DNA of 64,000 nucleotides from positions 682,001 to 746,000 of the forward strand of contig JAKSGN010000003.1 in assembly GCA_024180945.1 (NCBI GenBank), written 5' to 3'. This stretch comes from Macrophomina tecta (lineage: Eukaryota; Ascomycota; Dothideomycetes; Botryosphaeriales; Botryosphaeriaceae). Under the pieces are notes generated by a model. That model saw only the letters and a program-made list of their open reading frames with translations, was not told the origin of the DNA and did not search any database. The position numbers were made by a program, and so were the translations under genes. Shown one piece after another: positions 10,723-21,845 of the stretch. Positions within the stretch are counted from its first letter, which is position 1. Every line of letters begins with the position of its first letter.

Positions 10723-12066
10723 CTAGCTGATGAGACGCATCGTCATCTCGACGCTGAATGTAGCTGTTAGTAAATCCTCATCGTCCGTGAGATCACAAGA
10801 AAAGCTTACACAGCAAAAGTACCAGCGCTAACAGGCATAGCCCTGAGCAGCGTGGGGCCAATGCCCTTCCAGAAACCACCCATACCCTCCTGCGCCCACG
10901 TCTTCGCAAAGCAGTCCCGCATGCTAGCGAAGCGCTGGTTGGCGCCGAAGCCATCACTCTGCATCTTGCTCTTGACGACATCGAACGGGTAGCTCGACAG
11001 CCAGAGGGCCTCGCCGGCCAAGCCACCATACAAGGCAACCTTGGGCGTCGACACGTCCTTGCGGTCGATCTTGTTGCGGGCGGCGTCGAGGTTCATCAGG
11101 TACTCGAAGGTCAGGAACCAGACGCCGTAGGCCTGGGCCTCGCGGAGGATGGTGACGGCCTCGCCGCGGTAGAGGCCGCGCAGCACACCCTCGTGCGCCG
11201 ACAGCTTGCGCACGCAGTCGAGCGGCCCCGCGTACAGGCGCGCGGCGCCGTGCGGCTGCGTCTGTAGCCGGATGCGCACGTGCTCGATGGGCCCCGAGAT
11301 GACCGAGTTAGCAACGCCGGCGAAGGCGCCGGACGCGTAGTACTGGCCGTATGAGAGGTCCGGCTTGGCGGCCGGCCCCTTTGCGAGGTTGCGCGCCTCG
11401 AAGGCCCGGCGCGCGTAGTGGAATGCGCCGAATTGGATTGAGACCTGGAGATTGAGGTGAGCAGGGCCGGGATCTCGAAGGCGAGGAAGGCTGGTCAGGC
11501 GGATAGAAGATGGACTTCGGACATGGACGTTGTTGGAGAGAGTGCTTGGGCAGAAAGGAGCTCTTGCGGGTTACTCACGCAAGCGCCGATTCCAACGAGG
11601 GGCGTCAGTGTGCCTTTATAGAATGCAAGAGGGCCCTCATTCTTCCAGATCTTCGTGCCGCAGTCGAGAGCGCCAGTGTATTGTTCTGACGTCTGGAGAC
11701 GGACCTTGACGATATCTTTCGAGGCATATCAGTATGAAGTCTCGGACAAGGGCGGTAGAAAATTTGCCAGCCTACATACCAAATGGTTGGCCTGCGATAA
11801 ATCCGTGTTAGCACCTATAGACAGGACGATTCGACATAGCGATTGGCAAGAAGAGTGCGACTACGAAAAATAGGACTGTGGTGCGCGAGCCGAAAACATG
11901 GAGACAGGACATGTGGGAGAGGAGAGAGAGAGCGAATAGGCCAAAAACAGGAAGAGATAGCCATACCCAGCAGCACCTGAGCAATGCCGCCTGCAGCACC
12001 AGCGAACAGGTCCTTGAGCGTTCTGGCGAGACCGCCGCTCTCCTCAAGCTCTTTCTCGATGCCCAT
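10723..12066 (-). CDS. ymc1: Mitochondrial carrier, Ymc1/Ymc2 type, five exons, 304 aa
   Basis: Inner-membrane solute carrier. Exons on the minus strand: 12066-11967, 11791-11780, 11715-11579, 11444-10810 and 10753-10723; they sum to 915 nt and close in frame. The three-fold carrier repeat is visible through its signature motifs: QPFDIVKVRLQT in repeat 1, GPIEHVRIRLQT in repeat 2 and YPFDVVKSKMQSD in repeat 3. GTLTPLVGIGACVS and the PIEHVRIRLQTQ context are closest to yeast Ymc1/Ymc2 in my recollection. That family is linked to mitochondrial glycine/organic-acid transport, and the exact substrate cannot be read here. The ATG at 12066 is used because the frame upstream has no earlier ATG. Exon 2 is only 12 nt and carries the core of the first signature (QPF). 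The last exon is 31 nt and supplies the usual VVEMTMRL ending. Confidence 0.9.
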
Positions 12067-12625
12067 CGCGATCGGATGAGTCAATTGCGACGCGACAGTA
12101 GCAGTCCCGGGATCCTGGGGTCAGGAAAAAGGCGGCGCTCAGGGTCCGCTTACGATGATCCAGTGAAGGGCTGCTGATTTATGCGCGGGCGGAGGATCAA
12201 GGTTTGAGAGTGGGCTCCTCTATGCAGCTGGCTTCCGCGATCGGCGTTTTGTTGTTTTGGGAGATGGCGTGCTCCACTCGCTTGGCCGCCGCGCTACTGC
12301 ACTCTCGGAAACGGCTGATATGGCCGGTCTGCCCAGATCCTACATTAAATTCCCTCTGCTCAGAATTGCGCGGGAATTACGCCGGCTGAGTCAGACTCCA
12401 TCCAAGCTGCATTGCTCCGGGAGACTGTTTGCACCCGAATTCGCTCGAACCTTTCATTTCTCTCGGTGCAGGTATGTGCGCGCCGGTCTCGTATGCCGTA
12501 CGCGCCCGCCCCGAACATCGAAGTAGTTGCAATCCCTGGGCTTCCTCACTGCAACTTTTATCCCGCATATGCCTAGCTCATTATCATACAAATAACTTTT
12601 CTCCCTTTTGTACAGAACCCCCATT
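12067..12625. other. Promoter-side intergenic region of the carrier gene
   Basis: Lies between the start of the minus-strand carrier and the 3' end of minus-strand uS2m. It should hold the carrier promoter and the uS2m 3' untranslated region. No extra gene is supported. Confidence 0.5.
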
Positions 12626-13952
12626 CTAGATCGCTTCGTGTCCGGACAAGCCCTTCGGCGACGAGAGATCTCCCGGCCGTACTACCGGCTTCTCCATACC
12701 ACCTGCTTCCTTGCTGCCGGATGCCTTCGCTTCTGGCCGCTCAAACTGCACACGGGTCTTGTATGTCACTATGCCTTTACGGGCAGCCTCGATTCGGAGC
12801 CTCTGGCCCTCTTCGCCCGCTCTCCCAAGCACCCCAGCAATCACGTTGGTGCAGCGCAGACTGGAGTAGAACGTCAGCCTTGAGGTCCTACAACTCATCT
12901 CTGAGACCCCTTACCTATCGTCGTTCGCCGGAATCGGATATGTGACCCACGTGGGGTCCGCATCCGTGTCTATGATGCCGATGGTGGGGATGTGGTTGAG
13001 ACCGCACTCATGCAAGAGCACGTAGTTCTCCAGCGGGTTGAGGCACACGACGAGGTCAGGCTTCAGCACTGCCCGATCAACCAACTGCTCCTGGAACTCT
13101 GGAAGCTCTCGGTCCATCTCATCCACAACTTTGAGCCCGCATCTGCCAAGAATTTGCTGGCCGTTAGTGATGCTTCCGGGGATCCAGCGCTCAAACAGAT
13201 GGCATCCCTTGGCCAGCTGGGCTGCCTTGACCACGCTCCTGTCCTGCTCATTTCTTGTTCCTACAAACAAAACGAGACCACCTCTTCTGCAGACCTCTGT
13301 CACTACCTTCGCTGCTCGCCTCAAATAAGCCGCCGTCACGTCCAGTGTGATGATATGGATGCCTTCTCTAATGCCGAAGATGTACCGCGCATTGGCCGGA
13401 TTCCAGACGGATGTCGAATGGCCAAGATGTGCCTGCGAGGCAAGAAGCAGCTCGAGCGTGACATCTTGCGGCCGGGGCGGGTTCGTGAGCAGTGTGTGCG
13501 GCTTGTAGTGCGGTTCGGGCACGGAGCCCACGGGGTCAGTGACGCGTTCTACACGTTTCTGCTGTCAATTGCACATTCGCCGCGGGGAGAGACGAGCTTG
13601 ACGAACCCAGATGCTTTCTTGCCTGCCAGTTCTCGGCGACGGTGGAATCGGTGAGAGCGGCCTGGCGGGCGGCGTCCGGGTTGAAGGAAGGCACGGGCTG
13701 GGGCCTGGAGCTGTTGAGAGCAGCTTCAATCGAGCGCGTCTCCTTCAGCGAGTTTTCGGCGCTGCGCTCCAGGACATCGACGTCCGAGGCGAAGAAGCGG
13801 CGCCAGTGCCGTGCTGGCGGCGCTGCCGCATTTGCGCGGGCATGGGCGAGAGCGCTGCGACCTGGAGCGAAAAACAGCGGTGAGCAGGACAACAAGGCAC
13901 GCAGCGACCTTGCAGACTTACCCTGGCGCGCAGCTAGCCGCCGGACAATCAT
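12626..13952 (-). CDS. mrp4: Mitochondrial small-subunit ribosomal protein uS2m (Mrp4), four exons, 383 aa
   Basis: Structural protein of the mitoribosomal small subunit. Exons on the minus strand: 13952-13922, 13861-13623, 13561-12915 and 12860-12626. The N-terminus is arginine/alanine-rich with few acids, as expected of a mitochondrial targeting peptide. The S2 fold is clear: LLLASQAHLGHSTSVWNP, ARYIFGIREGIHII, LVLFVGTRNEQ, WIPGSITN, PDLVVCLNPLENYVLLHE, and PTIGIIDTDADPTWVTYPIPAND. The junction between exons 2 and 3 is the weak point. The frame closes only with a 61-nt GC-AG intron (13622-13562) or with a one-base indel in that stretch. The other introns are ordinary GT-AG. It is divergent from wc-1, with 409 bp between the start codons. 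Confidence 0.9.
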
Positions 13953-14361
13953 TGCGGTGGTGGTGGTGGTGTCTGGGGAGTTTGTCGCGGGCCGGTTCGA
14001 CGCTCTTCGCACGGCACGTAGCGCTCTGTTCGCCCTGCCGCTTAACCGCATCGGTGGCTGCCGCCAGCTAGTGCATCTCGTGCGAGCGAGTTCCCACTCG
14101 AGCCCGACCTCCGCGCTGCGCGCTGATGAGATAACTCTGCAACCCTCCGCCCCGCCGACGCAGAAAACCCCCCCCTCGCAACGACCTATGCGCCCCATCG
14201 GACGCCTGCCAGTCCCGACCAACATCTCCTGAGCCCCGACCGGGCCGCACCGACCTTCATGCCGCCGAGGAGCCCGCGCCGACCACACGAGTAGCGGGTG
14301 ATCTCCATCGATCCTCGGTCGTTCGCATCCCAGCTCTTTGATCCAAACAATCTCTGTCGCG
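13953..14361. promoter_or_regulatory. Shared upstream region of mrp4 and wc-1
   Basis: 409 bp between two divergent start codons. It must contain both 5' leaders and at least the proximal promoters. A GGT repeat lies at about 13955-13973 and a C-rich stretch at about 14160-14180. No defined light-response or TATA element could be assigned with confidence. Confidence 0.6.
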
Positions 14362-17300
14362 ATGAACGGCTACTACCCGATGGACCAGTCCGGTTCCGGG
14401 GAAAACATGATGGGCGTGATGAACCAGGATGAGATGAGTCCCAGCATGATGGGTGGCCAGTCACTGGACGACATTGTCAACCAGAACTCCAAGGCCATGC
14501 GTCGTCAGAGCGTCCCCGTCCACTACGCCTCCGGCCGCCAGCCGGACCTGGAAGGCGACATGCGCCGTGTATCCATGCTGGAGTTCAGCGGTGCTGCTCC
14601 AGGCCAGTTGGACCAGTTTCAATTCGATCCCGCCACCGCCGCTCCCAACATCGACGGCATGATGAGCGTTGGCGATGCCTACACGCGCCGCAATAGCTCC
14701 TACCAGCGCCGACGGCCCTCCGCCGGCGATCTCAGTCTGGATACGCGGCTGCACAACTCCCAAGCCTCCTTCACCAACATACCCTCACACGGCTCCTACG
14801 CCTCGCCTCTCGCCCCCACTACTGGAATGGACATGGGCATAACCAGCCCGTACCACTCTTCTGGACTGCCCATCAATATCGACTTGACAGATCCTTCGCT
14901 CTCCATGATGAACACGGGCGACGGCACTCCCATGAACATGTATTCTCAGCCACAGTTTGCTTCTCCCCTGATAGGCTCCCCTATCACCCAAGACTTCGCC
15001 GATTCAATGCAGGCTATGCCAGATCCCGGAGGTAGTGGAGGCCCAGGCAGCATGGACTTGAATGTCGGCTCCGAGACACAGAGCATGACGCCGGACATCC
15101 GTCGTCGCGACAGTCGGGAACACAGCGCTCCACAAAGCGCACACTCAAATCATCCTCAGGATGGCAACAACACGATGCCGCAGGCCCCAGACCCACATTC
15201 TGCACGCAACGGTACCTACGGGCCCGAGCGAACGATTCCACAATCCGTCACACACATGGGGCCCCAATTCCCCTGGGCAACCCCGCCAGGTAATACACCG
15301 ACAGTTAGCTCATGAAACAGCAATACCTGACTAATCATCCTAGCAGGAGGCTTCCCGTCTACGATGCAAAACCGGCCACACATGGAGACCCAGTTCAAGA
15401 ACGTTTATTCATCGACCGGCTTCGACATGCTAGGTGTCCTGATGCGAGTCGCAACTAGGCCGAAGCCCGAGATCAACATCGGATCGGTCGATCTTTCTTG
15501 CGCCTTCGTTGTTTGTGACGCCGAAAAGGACGACTTTCCCATCGTGTACTGCTCCGAGAATTTCGAACGCCTGACCGGATATACTCGGCACATGATTCTC
15601 GGGCGTAACTGTCGATTCCTGCAGTCACCAGATGGCAAGGTTGAGGCTGGAGCCAAACGAAAATATGTCGATGACGATTCCGTACTCTACCTTAAAAATA
15701 TGATCACCGCACGGAAAGAAGCACAGATCAGTCTCATCAACTACAGAAGAGGAGGCCAGCCTTTCATGAATTTGCTCACCATGATTCCGATTACGTGGGA
15801 CGACAGTGAACAGACCAAGTTTTTTGTTGGGTTCCAGGTCGATTTGGTCGAACAACCTAATTCGGTCACGAATAAGAATCCTGGTAAGTCGGTTTTCACT
15901 TGTCATGCACGGGAAATTCTCCCGAGCGCCCTGCTAACCTATTCCAGATGGCACGTACAGCATCAACTATCAAAGAGCGATCGGCATGCCAAGATATGTC
16001 TTCAATACGCCCGAATCGACCCAGGCCATGGAAATGGGTCAAACTATACCCCGTGACGACGTTTCCGCCCTACTCGATACTCTAGTTAACGGCGAAAACG
16101 AGGCATCGAAACGCTTGTGGGACAAGGCGCTCCTTGAAAACACCGACGACGTCATCCATGTCCTTTCGCTCAAAGGACTTTTCCTTTATCTTTCACCATC
16201 TGCTGCAAGAGTTCTAGAATACGAAGCCTCCGAGCTCGTTGGCACGGCCTTGTCTTCTGTTTGTCATCCGTCAGATATCGTCCCAGTCACGAGGGAGCTC
16301 AAGGACACTTCAGCTGGCTCTGCAGTCAACGTCGTCTTCCGCATCAGGCGCAAGCATAGCGGTTATATGTGGTTCGAAGGCCACGGATCTCTTCATACGG
16401 AGCAGGGCAAGGGACGGAAATGCATTATTCTGGTGGGCCGTGAGAGGCCGGTCTATGCCCTTAGCAAGCGCGACATCGACTCGAACGGCGGTATCGGAGA
16501 CAACGAGCTTTGGACCAAGATGTCGACATCTGGAATGTTCCTGTTTGTTGCATCCAATGTCCGATCGCTTCTTGACCGACAACCGGATGACCTGGTTGGA
16601 ACAAGCATCCAGGCACTCATGAGACAGGAGTCGAAACAAGAGTTTCACAGGATCCTCGAGATGGCTCGAACCGGAAAGAAGGCGTCGGTCAAACACGAAA
16701 TGATGAACAAACGTGGACAGGTCCTGCAGGCGTTCACAACGATATATCCTGGAGATGCTGTCGAAGGCCAAAAGCCGACATTCGTGATAGCACAAACCAG
16801 GCTGCTGAAGTTTTCTCGAGGATCGGCCAGCGCTAACAACCGCCCGAGCATCTATCCTAAGCACGAGAGGGACTCTGGAAGCTCTATTGCAACGACTGGT
16901 TCCACCCCAACGCATACCATCAACACTGGGTCGACCCACACCCCGGGAAGCTTGGCTCATGGCATGTCGGTCAGCCAGTATGTCACCACCGATGGTAATG
17001 CTATGACTTATGCTGGCCAAAACGGATTGAAGCTTGGGCATCAGGATGCGAGCCTGGCATCCGAGGACAACGTATTTGAAGAGCTCAAAACCACGAGAAG
17101 CACCAGTTGGCAGTATGAGTTGCGGCAAATGGAGAAGCGCAACCGACTCCTGGCTGAGGAAGTGCAAAGCTTGCTTGCTGCGAAGAAGAAGCGGAAGAGG
17201 AGAAAAGGCGCGGGGCAGCTGCAAAAAGACTGCGCCAACTGCCACACGAGAGTAACTCCAGAGTGGCGCAGAGGACCCAGCGGCAACCGAGATCTCTGCA

Positions 17301-17656
17301 ACAGCTGCGGGCTGCGTTGGGCCAAGCAGGTGAGAGCGAACGCCCACACAGTAGCACATGAGTCGACTGACACAGGACAGAACGGTCGCGTGTCACCGCG
17401 TGCGGCGTCGCAGCACTCGGCACAATCAGGAGGAAGCGACAAGGCCAGCAAACACAGCGCCTCTCCGCTCGCACACTCTCAAACAGTCAACAACGACATG
17501 GCAACAGGGAAAGGGGAGCACACTTCCAGCAAGTCGGACACGATCCCTGCGAAAGTGGCTAAAACGGACGCCGCGGCATCGCAAGGCCTCGGTCCTGCGG
17601 CAGTCGGAGCCAGCATCCCCCCGAAGATCGATGAGGACTCAGAGGAGCCGGATTAA
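14362..17656 (+). CDS. wc-1: White collar-1 blue-light photoreceptor and GATA factor, four exons, 1040 aa
   Basis: Flavin-binding photoreceptor and transcription factor that, with WC-2, drives fungal light responses and the circadian input. Exons: 14362-15289, 15347-15883, 15948-17329 and 17381-17656. The ATG at 14362 is preferred; the frame extends upstream only without an ATG. The N-terminus is Met/Ser/Gly/Pro-rich and has no long glutamine tract. The LOV domain spans about residues 326-470, with photoadduct cysteine Cys398 in GRNCRFLQ. Two further PAS domains lie at about 552-640 and 668-758. A basic KKKRKRRK signal precedes a GATA zinc finger (C917-x2-C920-x18-C939-x2-C942). The last intron follows CGLRWAKQ directly; its 51-nt length would keep the frame if retained. 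The tail is Ser/Ala-rich. Confidence 0.96.
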
Positions 17657-19013
17657 GCCATTGCACCAACACTAGACGCCTCTCGGCGATGTTTCCTTGC
17701 GCGTTACGGCACCGTTTTTCTGCCTTCGCTCCATTTTTCTGATTTGTTTCCTATGATTTTACGACCATCGCGCAGGACTCGATGTGCTATTCTCCGACAT
17801 AATTGTGCCGACTCTCCTTTCGGTCTTTGTCTGGTTACGATTTTGTGTCTAATGAGGCCTTTGCGCGGTCTCCTCGATACCCATGTTTTAGAAGGACATG
17901 CAACGACGCTGACTCATTCTCCATTATACATACTTTGCTAGCAGGGCGGGGCGATTTGTTTTTGTTTGGCGAGGCGTTGCTTGCAGCGGTTTCAAGGCGA
18001 TTTTGCGCGGGAAGGAAGGTTTGGGCGGGCGGGCTGGCGGGGAAAAACGGGATGATATCTTTCGACTTCGCGGGGGGGGGATTTACACGGCACATATGGC
18101 TTGGTGTTGGGACGAGGAGGACGGCCGGGGGTTTTTTTGTTGTCTGCTACATGCTTGTGGGATTCTGAGACTCGGCAGAAATGAAGCACAGGTTCGCTTT
18201 TGCAGTGCGCGGGGTCGTGGTCAGCGCGGACCGCAGGTTGATTTGCTTCGTGTTTCACAGGGCGTGGCTGCGAGCTTGCACGCGCTACGTGTTCTGGCGG
18301 GGAGGCCAGCGGCTGCCCAAGGAGAGGCGGGCCGGCAGGTGGGCGCGGCCAAGAGCCGCACGACGGACTTGTTGTGCGGAGGCCCGGCGGCGGTGGTTGG
18401 CTGCAGGCGCAGGCGGCCTGGCGATCTTGCCGTGACGGCGGGGGCCGCGACTGGCGAAGGCGAGGGTGAAACAGCGCGGTGAGCTTCTTGCGCGCTGCTG
18501 GCGGCGGTGGAGCGCGGCGGCCCCTGTCAGTGTCCCGTCGTTTGGTGGCCGTTTCCGACGGGCCATGGCGCTGCGCTTTGCCGCTGCCGCCGCTCGCACG
18601 ACCCGTGGACCGTCCTCGACGAACGACTCACGAGAGCCTGCGAGCTGCAGTCAGCGCGCGCATGCTTGTGTTGTCACCCATCCTCCCGACTACCAGCCCG
18701 CCGACGCTGCCTGCGCCCTCGCCCCCGTCCCGCGCCCTCAGCCCAGCCGCCAGCATGCCCGCCAGCAGCAGCGCGCTCCCCTTTTGTGCCTGATCCGCGC
18801 CGTCTGAGAAGGTTGCAACCGCCTGGTAGCACATCCTGGATCGCTGGCCCATTACGCTACGCTGTTTCACCAATCCGCACGCCTGCAGCTCCACCGAGTG
18901 ACATAAGCCGTGCCGTGCTCCAGTGCGCCTGCAGCATTGACTTTCACCCTCCCCAAGACCCCATCTCCCACTTCCCGAGCACACAAACCTGACCCGAGGC
19001 CTGTCCCGACATC
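17657..19013. other. Intergenic region after wc-1
   Basis: Contains the wc-1 3' untranslated region and the promoter/leader of the gene at 19014. The part from about 18260 to 18760 is very GC-rich and opens frames on both strands that look like composition effects. No separate gene is supported. Confidence 0.5.
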
Positions 19014-21029
19014 ATGGCTCCCTCTCCTGCGCTTGCGCTGCGCCCGCCGTGGGAGGAGGACGAAGACGCCTCCACCCTTGGTCACGATGGCGACGATGAG
19101 TACGACGACGCGCCCGCCCTCGACCGCGCCCCCGTCCACCCCATTGCCTGCATGCAGGGCGCCTTCGAGGAGTCGATAATCGAGGCTGAGGAAGCGGAGC
19201 AGGAGAAGGTCAAGCCCAAGCGGCCCGGCGGCGCAAAGGCCCGCCGTCAGCGCATGCTCGAGGAAGAGGACTACAACGAGTCGTACAACGCGCAGTGGAG
19301 GAAGAAGCCCAGCGCCAAGTTCCACCCGCTATGGAAGCTGGTCGCCCAGATCTCGTTCGGCGTGCATCTGCTGAACCAGCAGCTGGCCAAGAGCGACGAG
19401 GAAGTGTCCCGCATCCTCAAGACCCACGTACAGGAGGTGGACCAGTTTCTCGAGAAGACGACCGAGGACTTTGAGCTGGCCCTTGCCGACATCCAGGAGC
19501 GCATCAACCACCTCAAACTGCCATTGGAGCACGTCAACATCTTCGACATCATGTTGGATGACAGGCAGTTCCGGACCTCCATCATCGAGGGCAACGAGAA
19601 GATTGAGAAAATCGTAGAGCGTACCGCGCGCGCAATGAACGACTCCCTTGTTGACGTCGAGAAGGGTATCGAGGCGACTGTAGAGCTCTCGCGTTACCTG
19701 GAACGCATTGGCGATTCCTGGGCCGAGGGCGACGAGGAGTTGATGGGTATTTACATGGCCATGTGCGGCAACTCCGAAGGCTGGCTCGAGTGCCTACGGA
19801 ATCTGCAAGCCAAGGGCAATGAGCTGGGCGTCGCACTGGTGCAGTTGGGCAGTATTCTCAATGAAATGACGAAGAGAGCGGGCGTTGCGAGCAGAAGAAG
19901 CATTGTAAGTCACGGTGAGGGGTAGGTTCTGGTGGACCTTTTTACTAATTGGGATCTTCAGATCGCACACCGCGCACCAGACACAGATTCAAGGCCGGGC
20001 TCGCGATCAACGTCACGATCAACTCCAAGGTCTCTATCCAGGCAGAGCTCAAGGCCGCGGCTTGCCAGCCCACCCGACTCTGCATGGGCATCACCACGAG
20101 GAACCCCACTTCCAGGCGACAAACCTCTGCCTCGGGCACCGGACTCGTTAAGCCCGGCGGTGGCAGCAACTCTCCACAGGTCACAGTCTAGACCACCGCA
20201 GAAATCTCACACTATTCCACTTGAACAAAGATTCGAACATCCGAGGCCGCCGCCGCGCAGCCCTCGAGATGTGAATGGCTCCGCGCCGAGTCCTACTATT
20301 CCGCAAAAGGACAAAAGGCGGCAAAAGGCGCCCGAACCACGCCTGGAGACTCCAATCCCGCCGGATTGGGCAAGCAGAGGTACCACTCCGGATGGCTCCA
20401 GAGCAACCACGCCGAACTCGAGGTCGCCGGCACGCTCACCTGCTCACTCACCTGCTCATTCACCCGCCCAACCACCTTCGCGTTCCCCTGCTCTTTCACC
20501 CGCACAGCCCGTTCATGTCCCTCCCCGGTCTCCGAATCCTTCGTCTGTCAAAACACCTAGTGGTCTACGTAAAAAGCTCTCGGTACGCGGTGGGCGCGAG
20601 AAGCCGAGCTCACCGATGGTTGATTCGGCGTATTCTTCTGGGTCCGGCTCCTCTCGGTCTTCGGACAACGAGAGAAAAGCAGCCGCATCTCCTGCACCTG
20701 GGCAAAACCCCTCATCACGACCTGGAACGAGCCAGACGCACAATCCCTCCTCACATAAATTTGGACTGTTCCCACCCAACTCGCCCGGCACTCCAGCGCT
20801 TTCCATTAGGTCGGGCGTCACTGGAAGTACTCTTTCCAAAACCAATACCCTCAACACGAATGAATCTCGCCCGAGCACTGTTGTCACTCGTCCCAGCACT
20901 TCCGCCTCGAACTACAGCACTGGCTCCGGAATCAAGAGGAGGTCGAGCCTAGCGGGTCTGCGGAATATTTTCAGGCGCAAGCACTCAGCGAATAAGCTCG
21001 GCCCGACCTTGGAGTCGGAGGCGGAATGA
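19014..21029 (+). CDS. Fungal hypothetical protein: helical N-half, Ser/Pro-rich C-half, two exons, 652 aa
   Basis: I do not recognise the family. Exons 19014-19904 and 19962-21029 join in phase 0 across a 57-nt intron with GTAAGT donor and an ACTAAT branch-like site. Residues about 1-100 are acidic, with a basic KPKRPGGAKARRQR patch. Residues about 100-295 look all-helical, from FHPLWKLVAQISFGVHLLNQQ through LADIQERINHLKLPLEHVNIFD to LGSILNEMTKR, and resemble a folded alpha-helical domain. The C-half is disordered, with SPARSPAHSPAHSPAQP-type repeats, many SP/TP sites and a basic end (SSLAGLRNIFRRKHS). This suggests a phosphoregulated scaffold or cortical/septal protein, which is inference only. 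Confidence 0.85.
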
Positions 21030-21845
21030 AGCTCGTATGGTCGCTGAAAGCATTCACAACACGGTGGCGTTATTTTCTCTGTTCTCTGCTTTTATTTCGA
21101 TACCCATTCTACTCCAAGGCCTCGGGCCGGCGCCTTTTTTTTCTTGATGTTTCTGTCAGCGTTTCGAGACCGTACTGGTAACGAATGTCTATGAACATAT
21201 CTCCGAACGACAGCTTCTTCATTTTTTTTTTTTTTTTTTAAATTTAATCCTTTGGCTGCATAGTAAGTTTTTCTCCTAGAAAAGGCGTTTGAGCACTGCG
21301 TTCTCCCTCTTTTCGGGCTTTTGTTGAGAGCATGTATAACATTCGGAGAGCAAGTATCCGGAAGAGCATTGTAGGATCAGCTCAGGATCAATCTGGGCAA
21401 TTGGGATATATAGTAGGCCCAAAGTACACCAAAAGGAACTCGTAATTCTGTGTAACTGGGGCTTAGAACGAAAATGGTGGTGCTACGTGCGGGCCAGGCT
21501 GTTGGCCACTTCCCAAACTGCTTGCTGCGTCTTGAGGCTGCCATGTCAGGAACTGCAAAAGTCCGCCTGCAATTTTTCCCCCCCATTGTCCTCGATTTCT
21601 TTTTCTCCTCTACTGCCGCCTGCATCATCTCGTCGCTGCCCGGTACACCAGCCGTCACGCCACGCATTGCGCTTGCTTCTTCCACGCGTTGTTCGCCGAG
21701 GGCAGGGCGTCTACGTCTCTTGCCAGCTTCCCTCGATCTCCCTCACATCTCGCCCCTCTTCTTCCGCTCGTTTTCATCACGTTCTACCTCCGCCCGCCGA
21801 GGTGGTTTTGGTCCCGGTTTGGATATTCAAGATTAGTTGGCCTCC
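21030..21845. other. Intergenic region with poly-T run
   Basis: The 3' region of the upstream gene, including a T-run at about 21221-21239, followed by the CT-rich leader of the gene at 21846. No other gene is seen. Confidence 0.5.

Noticed and set aside
12911..13531. uS2m read as a single-exon 206-aa protein starting at 13531
   Set aside because: That start is a GTG codon, and the targeting peptide and N-terminal part lie in upstream exons.
14338..14361. Upstream extension of WC-1 start to 14338
   Set aside because: The codon there is TTG; the first ATG is at 14362.
16310..17359. 349-codon minus-strand open frame inside wc-1
   Set aside because: It is antisense to PAS and GATA coding sequence, with no domain and no splice or leader features.
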